Assembly: GCA_036971615.1 (NCBI GenBank)
Contig: JAYKKR010000012.1
Span: forward strand, 1,116,001-1,180,000
Source: Amyloporia xantha
Taxonomy: Eukaryota > Basidiomycota > Agaricomycetes > Polyporales > Adustoporiaceae
Direction: 5' to 3'
Length of the DNA stretch: 64,000 nucleotides
The position numbers and the translations under genes were made by a program. Every line of letters begins with the position of its first letter. Within the stretch, counting starts at the first letter, position 1. A model generated the notes under the pieces. That model was not told where the DNA came from, ran no database searches, and saw nothing but the letters and a program-made list of their open reading frames with translations. Shown one piece after another: positions 33,709 to 43,834 of this stretch.

Positions 33709-35400
33709 CCTTTCACTAACGACTTCCCCCGCGCCGACATCCATCAAATGCTATCGCCCGATATTCTACATCAGCTCATCAAAGGAACATTCAAGGACCA
33801 TTTAGTACATTGGGTCGAACAATACCTTACACAGAAGCATGGCAATACACGAGCGCAAGAGATCTTGGCTGATATCGACAGACGGTAAGTCTAGTATCCA
33901 TAAAAGAGCCGTACTGATTGGTTCACTACAGCATTGCAGTTGTTCCTGCCTTCTCCGGCTTGCGCCGCTTTCCCGAAGGCCGGGCCTTCAAACAATGGAC
34001 CGGGGATGATTCCAAGGCACTTATGAAGGTATAGTACTCGGATCTTTGCAGCATATGCAGCTCTTATCCTACATTCATGCAGGTCTACCTCCCTGCAATT
34101 GCTGGGCATGTTCCACGGGACATGGTACGCGCAATTCGCGCTTTCCTTGAATTCTGCTACATTGCAAGACGGAACGTACACACCATGATAAGCCTGGAAG
34201 ATCCCGACAACGCTTTGAAACGCTTTCACCAATACCGTCCCGTCTTTGCATTACATGGGGTTCGCGTTAACGGGTTCTCTCTTCCTCGCCAATATTCCCT
34301 CCTACATTATCTATTTCTCATTTGGGAATTTGGAGCTCCGGATGGCCTGTGTTCGTCTATTACTGAATCCAAGCATATCAAGGCTGTCAAGGAGCCCTGG
34401 CGACGTTCAAGTCGCTACAACGCTCTCGGTCAGATGCTTCTGACAAACCAACGACTCGACAAATTAGCTGCATCGCGCGTAGACTTCGCGGGTCGTGGCA
34501 TGCTGCAAGAACCTGTCTCGGTGGCGACAAACCGTACTCTAGGTAAATCAGTCTCATTTAGCTTTTAACAAAGATACTTACCTAGAGTCTTTCAATAAGA
34601 CCCGGACAATGACAATGCACAACAAGGCGATCAGAATCTCATCATAAACGCGAACACGAACACTAATGCAAATGCTGCGGCAGGAATAGATCGTGACAGA
34701 GATGATGAGGCTTTACCCGGGCCAACGGTTGAAGGATATGTAACTATGGCGGTGACCATCCGCAAGTGCATTTCATAGTATCCGGGCTATCTCTCTGATA
34801 AGCGGTGATGTGTAGAGCGGCACCATGCACGATCAGTCGGTGGTGTTGCCGCCGAAATCAAGCAGCCCAGACTACCGCAATTCATACGGCGGTTTCTATA
34901 TGACCAGCTCATGCCGGACGCTGGTATCCCAGGCTCCGACGTAGCTCTGAATCAATGCCTGAGTTTCGACGACTCGGAAAGGATCAACATACATTACTCT
35001 GCCGCTGCCACATATTTTGCCCCCAGCGATGCGAGCGGCGGTGGTGGAATGCAATCGTGAACACCTTCGGGCATCGCCGCGATGGTTCAAGGGTGCACCT
35101 CGTTTCGATTGCGCAATCCTCAAGCCTGATCTCGACGGTCACGGCGCACCTAGCGGCAATGTTGGTGTTGCCCGTATTCTTCTATTTTTCTCATTCCGTC
35201 ATCAAAATATCCAGTACAAGTGTGCATTAGTCCGGCATTTCGACTGTATAGGGAACCAGCTGGATGAGGATACGGGTATGTGGGTTGTCACTCCAGCTCG
35301 CAAAGCTGATCATTCTCCAAAAATTTGTGTCATTCCTCTTAACCGCATTGTCCGGGTGGCACATTTGATACCAGTCTATGGAACCGCACAAGTAGTATGA
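33709..35400 (+). pseudogene. Plavaka-type transposase, 5'-truncated and frameshifted
   Basis: DNA transposase of the Plavaka group, a CACTA-related family common in Agaricomycetes. The downstream half is present: [37 protein letters not shown], an intron, FSGLRRFPEGRAFKQWTGDD, SKALMK, a second intron, VYLPAIAGHVPRDMVRAI, CSSITESKHIKAVKEPWRRS, and MLLTNQRLDKLAASRVDF. After a gap come LPQFIRRFLYDQLMPDAG, YFAPSDASGGGGMQ and the C-terminal RILLFFSFRHQNIQYKCALV, DEDTGMW. One extra base near 35048 shifts the frame between GGMQ and REHLRASPRWF. The N-terminal half is missing. Terminal repeats were not found, so it is a dead remnant. Confidence 0.82.
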
Positions 35401-36979
35401 TATGGCCCACTTTTATTCCTTCAATGATCCACTGTGAAGGGTGCCAGATTGGTGTTGTAAGAGGGTCATCCTCATCAATTATAATAGCTTTAGCGAATTT
35501 TGAAGCCATGCCTCAGAGAGGGAGAATATTATAACACTGAGCACAGTGAGTTCAAGTCGCCAGGAAAAAATACCCCATGTTCTAAAAAGGGTATATTGCA
35601 GTCCAGCCTGGGCGCAGCGCACTTGAAATTGACACTCTGTTGAAAGCATTTGCATTTTGGACTGCGTTCACATAGTAACTCTATACAACTATAGCAGACT
35701 GCAGTCACCTTCAAATGCCAGTTCTACAATCCTATCCGAGACGGTCAGTAGCAATGAGGCAAGCTTTGATGGAAGCCGTTCTCGAGAATAAGTCTGCATA
35801 TGTCTACATGCGGCATATGTTATCTGTTTATCTTCGATGTCTTGGGACAGCAGACATGCGCCACAAGACACTGACAGAGTCTAATCAATGTGTGGTAAGG
35901 GAGGGTGGAGTTGATCGGGCGGAGTTGATCGGATATTCACATTCATGCTAGATCAAGCAAATTATAACCGCATAACTTATACGGTTGTTTTTCCTGATGT
36001 GTACTGCCTTATTTTGAATGCCACACACATCCGGTGTTCAAGTTACAGTTCCTTTTGGATGTGCTTACATACATGTTAGCTCCTTATTGTGTGCTTTGTC
36101 TTCTGTTTCACTTTCATATACGCTTTTGTACTTGCAGCTCTTCCTACTTGATGCCATTACTTTCTTTACTGGACTTTAATAGTCATATGTGACTTTTGAT
36201 GTTGATCATCTTAGTCACTGGCCACATTATGATCATTATGGTATTGATTACCTTGCATTTAACCTTATGAACACTGTGTGATGTTATTATATTCATTTGA
36301 GGATGGTATTTAACCATGATCTGGATGATCTTGGCTTGAGAAATGCTTTCGATGCTGCTTTTGGCTTCTGAAAATTGTTTTAGTGCTCTTTAATATTCTT
36401 TTGAGTCTTTCTGTTAACTTGCAAGCCATACTGAGCATCTATATTTTCAGTTTATATAGCTTGATTGACCCTTATATTCCTGAGTATTATGATCAACTTT
36501 GAAGCGGGGTTAAGCATGATTATTTTCCTTCTTAAAAGCTTTATTCATCCTTATAAGCCACTTGGAGCCTTGACAGGATATAAGGGAGCTTTCAATCAGA
36601 ATAAGCAGATAGTGAACCCTATTGTTGTCTTTCTAAGCAATTTGGAGGATAGAATTCTGAGCTTGCTTGCCTTATTATCTTAGACATCTCTTAAATGCAT
36701 GTCTTCAGACATTTGTGACCTTCATAAGCCCTGAAAAAGAATATAATATACTTTGTGACTAAGGACAGATAAAGTAAAGGGATGGTATTATTTAAACAAA
36801 CTTGTCTTAAATAAGTGAAGTGTGTCTTGCAATGGTCTGTCTTGTAGGCCAACTTATGTACTTGGCCAAGACAGTTAAGACAAATTTGACAAATTTGACA
36901 TTTGCTGGTGTATAGTAGATGTTGCAATATGCTTGTATGGTTGATATGTTAAATTTGTACACTCATTATGACTATGTTT
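35401..36979. other. AT-rich non-coding stretch
   Basis: From about 35.95 kb the sequence becomes visibly T/A-rich, with many short direct echoes (CTTTTGAGT, TTGATCATC). No coding frame or transposon end was recognised. Confidence 0.5.
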
Positions 36980-36987
36980 AGAGTTGT
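36980..36987 (+). repeat. Target-site duplication AGAGTTGT (left)
   Basis: Exact 8-bp match to 38309-38316, directly outside the hAT-like MITE. Confidence 0.85.
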
Positions 36988-38308
36988 TAGCGTCTCCTAA
37001 GTTCGGTTCAGTTCGGTTCAGCAGGTATTTTGGCTGAACCCTGAACCGAACCTACACACATATGGCTGAACCTGAACCTGAACCTGAACTGAACCTGCTG
37101 AACCGGTTCGGCAGGTTCAGTTCAGGTTCAGAACAGGTTTGAACCTTCTGAACCTTGAATTTTTTAAATTAATAAAATTTAATTCATTTGATTTTACTCT
37201 ACTGTACACATACATAAAGTGGTCATACCTTATGTACAGGGGGATGCTGGAAGTGTGAGTATGAGGCTGCAAGAACATATAATACAGTACTACATGCCCA
37301 ACACCCACCTTAATACCAGTGATCACTCTTCGTGATGTGCCTATCCAGCAGATAACTTTAATCTGCTGACTCCCTCCAAACCATCCCTGCTCACAAACGC
37401 AAATGCCGGCGGCGGCGGCAAGTGCATGCACACGACTGTCAGCAAGGAGTGCGTGATGGAAGAAAGAAAAGAAAAGTAGCTCACCACAGCCTGGTCCACT
37501 CATCTAGTTTGTGAGGAGCACTGTCCGGCTGACTGACACCGCCGGATTCCCTGCAGCCCTGCCCAAGACGTTGATGATCAGCTGCACGATACTAGGCGCG
37601 TTCGAGTGCGCGCACAAATGAGAATTGGTCGATCGGCGAATGTCGCTAACGTCGTCGCCAGTGGGCCCGCGTGCTGAACAAACCGCCGTCGCTGGCATCG
37701 TGCCAGTGGCGCCCGACCATCTGCAAGATGTGTGCAAAGGCAGACGGCACCCTGTATGGTGGGGTTGGCAGTGGAACTTCAGCTTCAGGTACTCACCTTT
37801 TGCTATTGTTAGCCATGATCTGCACGCAGCGGCCGTCGTATTGTGTTCCTGCAGCTTCAGGCTTCAGGTTGCCCGAGCTTGAATCGTTGTGGTGCGCGAC
37901 GCGTGTACGAACGGCGCATGATCTGGCGGCATTAATGGCGCAGAGGGGGGTGGTGGTGAGTTCCCGCACTTAGGCGAGAGGCATGGGGTCAAGCGCAAGG
38001 TCGAGCGCAAGGTCGACGCGACAGCGTTGGAGGGTGGTCACAAGGGGGAGGAAGGAGGGGAGCCGTCAACGACTCCGGAGATGGTGGGGGACGAAGGATG
38101 GCCTCGATCAGATCGATCACATTTTCTAAGTAGGTTCACGGTTCGAACACGTTCAGACCGCGTTCAGGCAGTGCCCCGCAGGCCCAGAACCGCGGACCGA
38201 ACCTAGTGGCCGATGGCCGGACCGAACCTGGACCGAACCTGAACCTTGGGTCCGGTTCGAGGGTTCGGGTTTCGGACCTAGGTTCTGGACCGAACTTAGG
38301 AGACGCTA
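36988..38308. mobile_element. hAT-like non-autonomous element, 1321 bp
   Basis: Ends in perfect inverted repeats TAGCGTCTCCTAAGTTCGGT and is flanked by exact 8-bp duplications AGAGTTGT. An 8-bp duplication and a TAG start are hallmarks of hAT insertions. Dense subterminal GGTTCAG/GGTTCGG repeats near both ends could be transposase-binding sites. No transposase is encoded. The interior (37.4-38.1 kb) is GC-richer than the AT-rich host DNA and may be captured sequence. The intact flanks and ends suggest a fairly recent insertion. Confidence 0.9.
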
Positions 38309-38316
38309 AGAGTTGT
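38309..38316 (+). repeat. Target-site duplication AGAGTTGT (right)
   Basis: Right partner of 36980-36987. Confidence 0.85.
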
Positions 38317-39390
38317 CAGATTGTTTCTAGAGGGCTATAGAGTCAATTTCTCAAAAGTCATTGGAGAAAGGCAACCAGATGCTTACAACAATAATATATG
38401 GAGTCTTGTGGAATAATGAAAGCCTCAGCAATTCAAACAGTTCAGAAACCATTCTGCCATTGATTGGACCACTCCCACCAAGTTTTGAGCCCCACAGTGC
38501 ATAGTATGCCAATGTATGCTCTTCTTATTGCCCCAACATGTAATGGATTTCTACAATAATCCAGTGCAAATTTTATCATTGTATTGAACACATTTCTGTC
38601 ACAAGGTCACAAGTTGACTTGTGAGCTCTATATATACCACTGGCCAGATGTCAAGCCAAGCTTGACATTGCACCCTTTTGACAGAGTGGTTAGTGGTGCG
38701 GCCAGTCACCAGCTAGTAGTAAACCCATGACAATTTCATGTTAGAGGGAGTGCTCGGACGCACAGATCACGTGATTTAGGCGCCCATACGTCGTACATAG
38801 CTGTGGTCTCTGCCTGTATCTATCCTTAATCCGTGCTATGAGTAGCCTTCGGTTTAGGTGTTGGTGTATGTGTCGGGTTAGCTGTTTTGGCGCCTACTCT
38901 CCCTCCTGAGTTCCTAGGAGTATATCTGCTCTCTGAGCACCCCTTTGAGTCTGTGTTTCCTCTATTCTCGCGACATTTCATACTTTGAAAAAAGCCAAAA
39001 GAAGAATTACTGTACCACAGCTGTTGCAAATAAGGCCAATGCTTATGGAGGTTGTACTGCTGAAGGAGAGTCCATGTTAAAGACACTCACTGTCTGAAAT
39101 ACAAGTTCTGTGCAGTGCATATCTTGTTTGGCCTGAGTGTAACATACCACTACATATCTATTCAATTATATTCAATTATATTATTATAATCCCTTCTCCT
39201 AGGCTTATATGCCCTTATCATCTCTATTTACATATGTTTGTGTGCCAGGACATATGCTATCATTCTATTTTCTTTCTAAGACTAACACTTCTTTCACATT
39301 ACATCCATGTATACATACTGTAGACTTTCTCTGGAATAGAGATTGGGTGCAGCACATATCAGGTGTGATTGAGAGAAGTACCTTTGTTAC
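38317..39390. other. AT-rich non-coding stretch
   Basis: Continuation of the AT-rich host sequence interrupted by the hAT-like element. No gene was recognised. A minus frame at 38826-39086 has no family motif. Confidence 0.5.
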
Positions 39391-40001
39391 ACTGAGCCTA
39401 GGCTCATTGCTGCTTGACCTGAGCCCAGGCTCATGATGATTTGGCCTGAGCCCAGGCTCATGGTGGGTTGGCCTGAGCCCAGGCTCATGGTGGGTTGGCC
39501 TGAGCCCAGGCTCATGATGGGTTGGCATGAGCCCAGGCTCATGATGATTTGGCCTGAGCCCAGGCTCATGATGGTTTGGCCTGAGCCCAGGCTCATGGTG
39601 GGTTGGCCTGAGCCCAGGCTCATGATGGTTTGGCCTGAGCCCAGGCTCATGGTGGGTTGGCCTGAGCCCAGGCTCATGATGGGTTGGCATGAGCCCAGGC
39701 TCATGGTGGGTTGGCCTGAGCCCAGGCTCATGGTGGGTTGGCATGAGCCCAGGCTCATGGTGGGTTGGCCTGAGCCCAGGCTCATGATGGTTTGGCCTGA
39801 GCCCAGGCTCATGGTGGGTTGGCCTGAGCCCAGGCTCATGATGGGTTGGCATGAGCCCAGGCTCATGGTGGGTTGGCATGAGCCCAGGCTCATGGTGGGT
39901 TGGCCTGAGCCCAGGCTCATGGTGGGTTGGCCTGAGCCCAGGCTCATGATGGGTTGGCATGAGCCCAGGCTCATGGTGGGTTGGCATGAGCCCAGGCTCA
40001 C
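39391..40001. repeat. 27-bp minisatellite, about 21-22 copies
   Basis: Near-identical 27-bp units such as GGCCTGAGCCCAGGCTCATG followed by RTGGGTT or RTGRTTT. Each unit contains the inverted repeat TGAGCC-CA-GGCTCA and can form a hairpin. Because 27 is divisible by three, three frames stay open for more than 200 codons. These are translations of the repeat (9-residue period, for example MVGWPEPRL), not evidence for a protein. Units alternate among a few variants, as expected for unequal exchange. Confidence 0.92.
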
Positions 40002-40142
40002 ATCAGCAAAACTCACTGTTTTTCTCACTGACTGGCCATCTCCCCATCTCTTACTCTCTTATTAAGAGAAGATTAAGACAGCTAAGAACTCTTCTTGTTC
40101 TTGAATTTCTCTCAAATTTTCTGAAATGTGTCTTGACAGCCA

Positions 40143-40513
40143 TAGTCACAATTGGGCTTGAGCCCACACTGGAAAATTATCAGCCACATATAGATTCTCA
40201 GTCTATCAGCCTTGCTAGGCAACCCAAATGTGGTTGTGCAGTCTAGTCTGGCCTGGAGAACACTGTTGCTTGATTTGAGAGTTGTTTGATTTGAGCCTAG
40301 GTTCCCAAATCAACATTATACTTAAGTTAGACCTGGGCTCACAAGAAATTATGATGTTCCCAGGCCAGACTTACAGTAATTGTCCAGGAATACTTAGACC
40401 TGGCACCACAGGAAATTACTGTGATCCTAGGCCAGGCTTACAGTAATTGTCCAGGTAGGCTTATAAAAGTAGCTGATAATTTTCCAGTGGAGGCTTGAGC
40501 CCAACTATGACTA
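40143..40513. mobile_element. MITE with TA flanks and about 40-bp inverted ends
   Basis: The left end TAGTCACAATTGGGCTTGAG...GGAAAATTATCAGC is mirrored by GCTGATAATTTTCC...GCCCAACTATGACTA. Outer TA dinucleotides fit a Tc1/mariner-type target. Inside there are direct repeats of the CTTACAGTAATTGTCCAGG block near 40370 and 40437. The right end touches the last codons of the broken transposon protein on the minus strand. Confidence 0.75.
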
Positions 40514-41785
40514 CATTTGTCGCACAGGCATACAAATTGTGCCGTCAGTCAACATGACAGGTTCGTGAATGTAGTAGTCCTTGTGCCGGATTCGGGCCAT
40601 AGGTGTCAGCTGATCATCGGGAATTTCATGCAGCCAACGCGATGCCTGGCGCGCTTCTGCCAATGGACGCCCGGCACGATCCTCAGGGTAGAAATGAAGG
40701 TAAGGGCGAACTTTGGGGTTGGCCATCTCCTACTGTAACAATCAGTGCGGTCGCATCTGACGTGATCCTGTTTCACTTGCCTGTGCTAAGATCTGGCCCA
40801 AGCTATTCACATAATAATTGTGTCCTAATGCGCCCTTGTATTTGATTGAGTCTATCCCGCACATCTTCTGCAACACAGCATTCAAGCTCTGCATTGACTT
40901 CACCGAAGGTACATCGTCGACGTCGTTGACCCGTAGTAACCAAAGAAACAGGTCAAGTTGGCGCTGGGAGAAGACCGAGCGGGGTAAATGCATGAGGATG
41001 TCCAAGGTACATGTCTGCCAGAGTTGATCAACAAGACTGATTGAAGGCAGAGGTAATTTACTCACGATTTTGTCATGCCACGGAAACCACTCGCGGGATT
41101 CGTCCTGCATGTTAGATTGCCGTGCACGTTTGCGTGCCGGCTCACCAGCCGAAGGCGCGTTGTCTGTACACGACGTTTAGGGAGAGAACCCAACAGAAAA
41201 CGTAATTCACTGACCATACACATTCGCGTTCGGTTCGGAACCAAACCCTTGCTCGACATCATCCCCGGGATCCGACCTCTCATCATCATCTGCGTCGGAA
41301 TCCAGGTCTTCGGGTGAGGCTGCCAGCCAGTCCAGCAGGCCTTGCGCAATGGAGGAAACTCCCTGTTCTTGCGGTGAGGGTTCCAAATCGGTCGGCTCCG
41401 TTGCTTCAAACAAATTCCAGTTGAAGTGTGACGATGGTGGCGGTGGTGACAGTCTCGAGTTCAGAGACAGGTCTGGCTGTCGTTGGGCTTCATGCTGCGC
41501 CCTCGCGGACTGAGGGATCAATGAAAGAAGGAGATTCTGCAGACCATCATTGACTAGGCCTTGTAGTTCTCGCAACCCTGGTAGCGGCGCTGAAGAAGCA
41601 GGGCTGGGGCCCATGTCACGAGCTTCCTGCGCGAGTGTGTGCCTCTCGACGACACGCATGTGGTAGATCGATTTCTCGTGGTTTGCAACGCGAAAAACGC
41701 GGCGCGCGACACCATCGCCGCATACTTTGCAGCGCCAGCATGAATTCCCCTCTGCATCTTTAACGGGTTCCCACCCTACAGTCAT
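40514..41785 (-). pseudogene. Agaricomycete transposon protein, N-terminal part, truncated
   Basis: Four exons join: 41785-about 41210 with a zinc-finger-like N-terminus (SCWRCKVCGDGVARR, NHEKSIYHMRVVERH), then EPARKRARQSNMQDESREWF, then TCTLDILMHLPRSVFSQRQL, VDDVPSVKSMQSLNAVLQK and ILAQ, then EMANPKVRPYLHFYPED, RQASRWLHEIPDDQLTPMAR, IHEPVMLTDGTICMPVR. The C2H2-like start and the 'HLPRSVFSQRQ ... HFYPED' series match a protein repeatedly found in Agaricomycete repeats. The large catalytic remainder is absent because reading ends where the MITE at 40143-40513 begins. The last intron appears to use a GC donor (CAG/GCAAGT). The family's biochemical activity is not established by anything visible here. 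Confidence 0.65.
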
Positions 41786-42306
41786 GGGTCAGCATGTAGA
41801 AACGCAAAGCATCACAAACAGACCGACATGCTGGATTCGGAGGAGACATGTGTCGCCGCAATCGCGCCTCAGGGATGGAGAACGCGAAGTGGAAGAACGC
41901 GCACTGCAGGACTTGACGCGTCGGGACGCGTCGAGACGCGTCAAAGCGCGTCGCGTCTCTTACGTAATATGTGTCACATGCTCCCAACATATAGCCCCGG
42001 GTCAAGCTCTGGGCGGTCCCAATCTGGGCTAACATTTTTGGCGGTATCTGGTACAAAATTGCGCTACTTGGGTTTGGGGCAATTTAAATTGGACCTGGCA
42101 CAAATTTTGGAATTGTCCCCGGTCCTTTCTGGTCAGGTTGGGACTCAGGCTATCCGAAGCTCTGGCTGTGTAGCCTACTATTCATCGTAGCACGTGATTT
42201 AGCCTTTTCCGCCACCATTCCTCCAGGAAATGAATCCTGTACCTCTTCCTGGTTCTGTCAACTGACTTTGCATCCGAAGATTAACTTCAAGTGAACTTGT
42301 TCTCTC
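41786..42306. other. No gene recognised; short GACGCGTC repeats
   Basis: About 41910-41955 holds several GACGCGTC/AAGCGCGTC echoes. The remainder is unremarkable. It may contain a 5' exon of the transposon protein, since GACTGTAG at about 41767 could be an acceptor. Confidence 0.4.
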
Positions 42307-42974
42307 ATGACGACCTGTTCGGGCACTCTGCCGCCGACGTTCAGGAGTCTATATCGATTATTTCTGAGAACAGCTGCAGCCTCTGTCCTGTATAAGCGAC
42401 CGGCTACCCGTAGAATCCGACGTCTATGGAGACCAACATTTGATAGCGCTGCGTCAGTGCTACACAGCCTGCAGCAAAAAGAACTTGCTGAGATGGAGAG
42501 GCAGCGACTACAGCGCTTATACTGTGTCTGGGAAAGCAGGAGTGAGTGGCAAGTGCTGTGCTCACTGACGTTCACGTTAACTGACTTCGTGGCTGCGCAG
42601 TGGACAACACTCTGTCGCTGTTAGCTGTCTCCGCCCGTTCCCGCGGTCTACCTCATCGCCTGACGCGCAACCTAAATTTTCTCTTGCGCGCGCATAATCG
42701 TTACCTCGAAGTGAAATTGGGGGCGTTTAACGAGTACAGGCATTACTGGAACCCTCAGCTGCCACCGACGTCTGAGCGCTACGAGGCGAGGTCTGCAGTG
42801 CTTGGCTCTCGCGCCAATCGCAAAGAAGATAAAAAAGAGAGATGGCGAACATTGGACGAACGGGCGTGGGGAGCCCTCGGTGAGGCGATAATCATGGCCG
42901 AGGGAAAAGATGGTGTCTCTTTGGGTAGGATCAAGAATGGCATCCGGAGGGAATTCGTTCCAGAAAGGCGATAA
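42307..42974 (+). CDS. Small basic protein, possible LYR-motif mitochondrial protein
   Basis: Two exons: ATG 42307 to about 42542, a 57-nt intron (GTGAGT...GCGCAG), then codons from about 42600 to TGA-type stop at 42974, joined as WESR-MDNTLSLLAVSARS. The product is about 203 residues. Near the N-terminus FRSLYRLFLRTAAA matches the LYR tripeptide followed by a helix, as in LYR-motif assembly factors of mitochondrial complexes. Downstream is strongly basic (RRIRRLWRP) and helical (LHSLQQKELAEMERQRLQRL). A later block reads HNRYLEVKLGAFNEYRHYWN. The LYR call rests on one motif, so another mitochondrial ribosome- or assembly-related role is equally possible. No frame lesion is seen. Confidence 0.5.
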
Positions 42975-43834
42975 CAATCCTTTGACGGTGCTCATTGGCC
43001 TGGTTGTCATCAGTACCTATCTTGGCTGTTAACTCTAGTCCCATTGAGTACGAAGACTGCTGCTGGACCGACACCTGTCCGATCTACTTGATTAGCACCT
43101 TGTGCTCCGGACCTTATGCTCTGATGGATGGTGAGTATTTGTCGCTTGACATACGTTTTGCACCGCCTGCCTGTATACTCAAAACTGTGAAACAGGCCAC
43201 TTTCACTTCATTACGCGACATCTGTCGTTCTGCCGTCGCGCTCTCAGGAGGCTGGAGAATACCTTATGGGGGCGGCGCTTGTCCTCATTTAGACTTACGA
43301 TGATTGGCTATTCCACATAGATGCGTTGTACGCTTCTTCCTTACTCTGTGCTGATTGATATGTAGTCATAAACACTATAGAGCTGTCCACCGTGGCATGC
43401 CCATCATCGACGCTGAGAGGCTACCGCGACGTGTGACGATCATGTGATTGTGACCAGGGTGGTATTGGTGCGGGAAATGTGGGCGAACGTCGCGCTGCCA
43501 TCGCGCGGCCGTGCCACTCCAGTGTCACCTCTTTGTTGGTCTTTCAACCCGGTTCCATGATGCGGGGCTTAGCAAGCCATTTAGCACAATGCAAGTGCCC
43601 ACGCCACGCTTCGATGTGGAATATATACGATGGGGGATCCAACAGTCTTCGCGTCGTTACCACGCCCATCATCTGTCACCGTCCGTGCCGTACCTGTGAT
43701 CCACGACCTGGCGGCAACGCATATCTTAAAGAAGCTCAGACAAACGATTGGCTCTTTGCCCTTCGCCTTTCTGCCCTTCTCTTTCTTGCGTTTCGGTTTC
43801 GAGTTTCTTTTATTGGCTCGTCCTTTGCCTTGCA
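42975..43834. other. No gene recognised
   Basis: Short frames without motifs. It includes the probable promoter of the 43835 gene, with pyrimidine-rich runs (CTTTCTGCCCTTCTCTTTCTT) just upstream of its ATG. Confidence 0.4.

Noticed and set aside
38676..38760. tRNA-like A-box sequence (GAGTGGTTAGTGG)
   Set aside because: No matching B-box (GGTTCGANTCC) or cloverleaf could be found downstream.
39265..40065. Three frames of more than 200 codons, including a 9-residue protein repeat
   Set aside because: Due to a 27-bp tandem unit without stops in three frames. There is no start context, splice support or known repeat protein.
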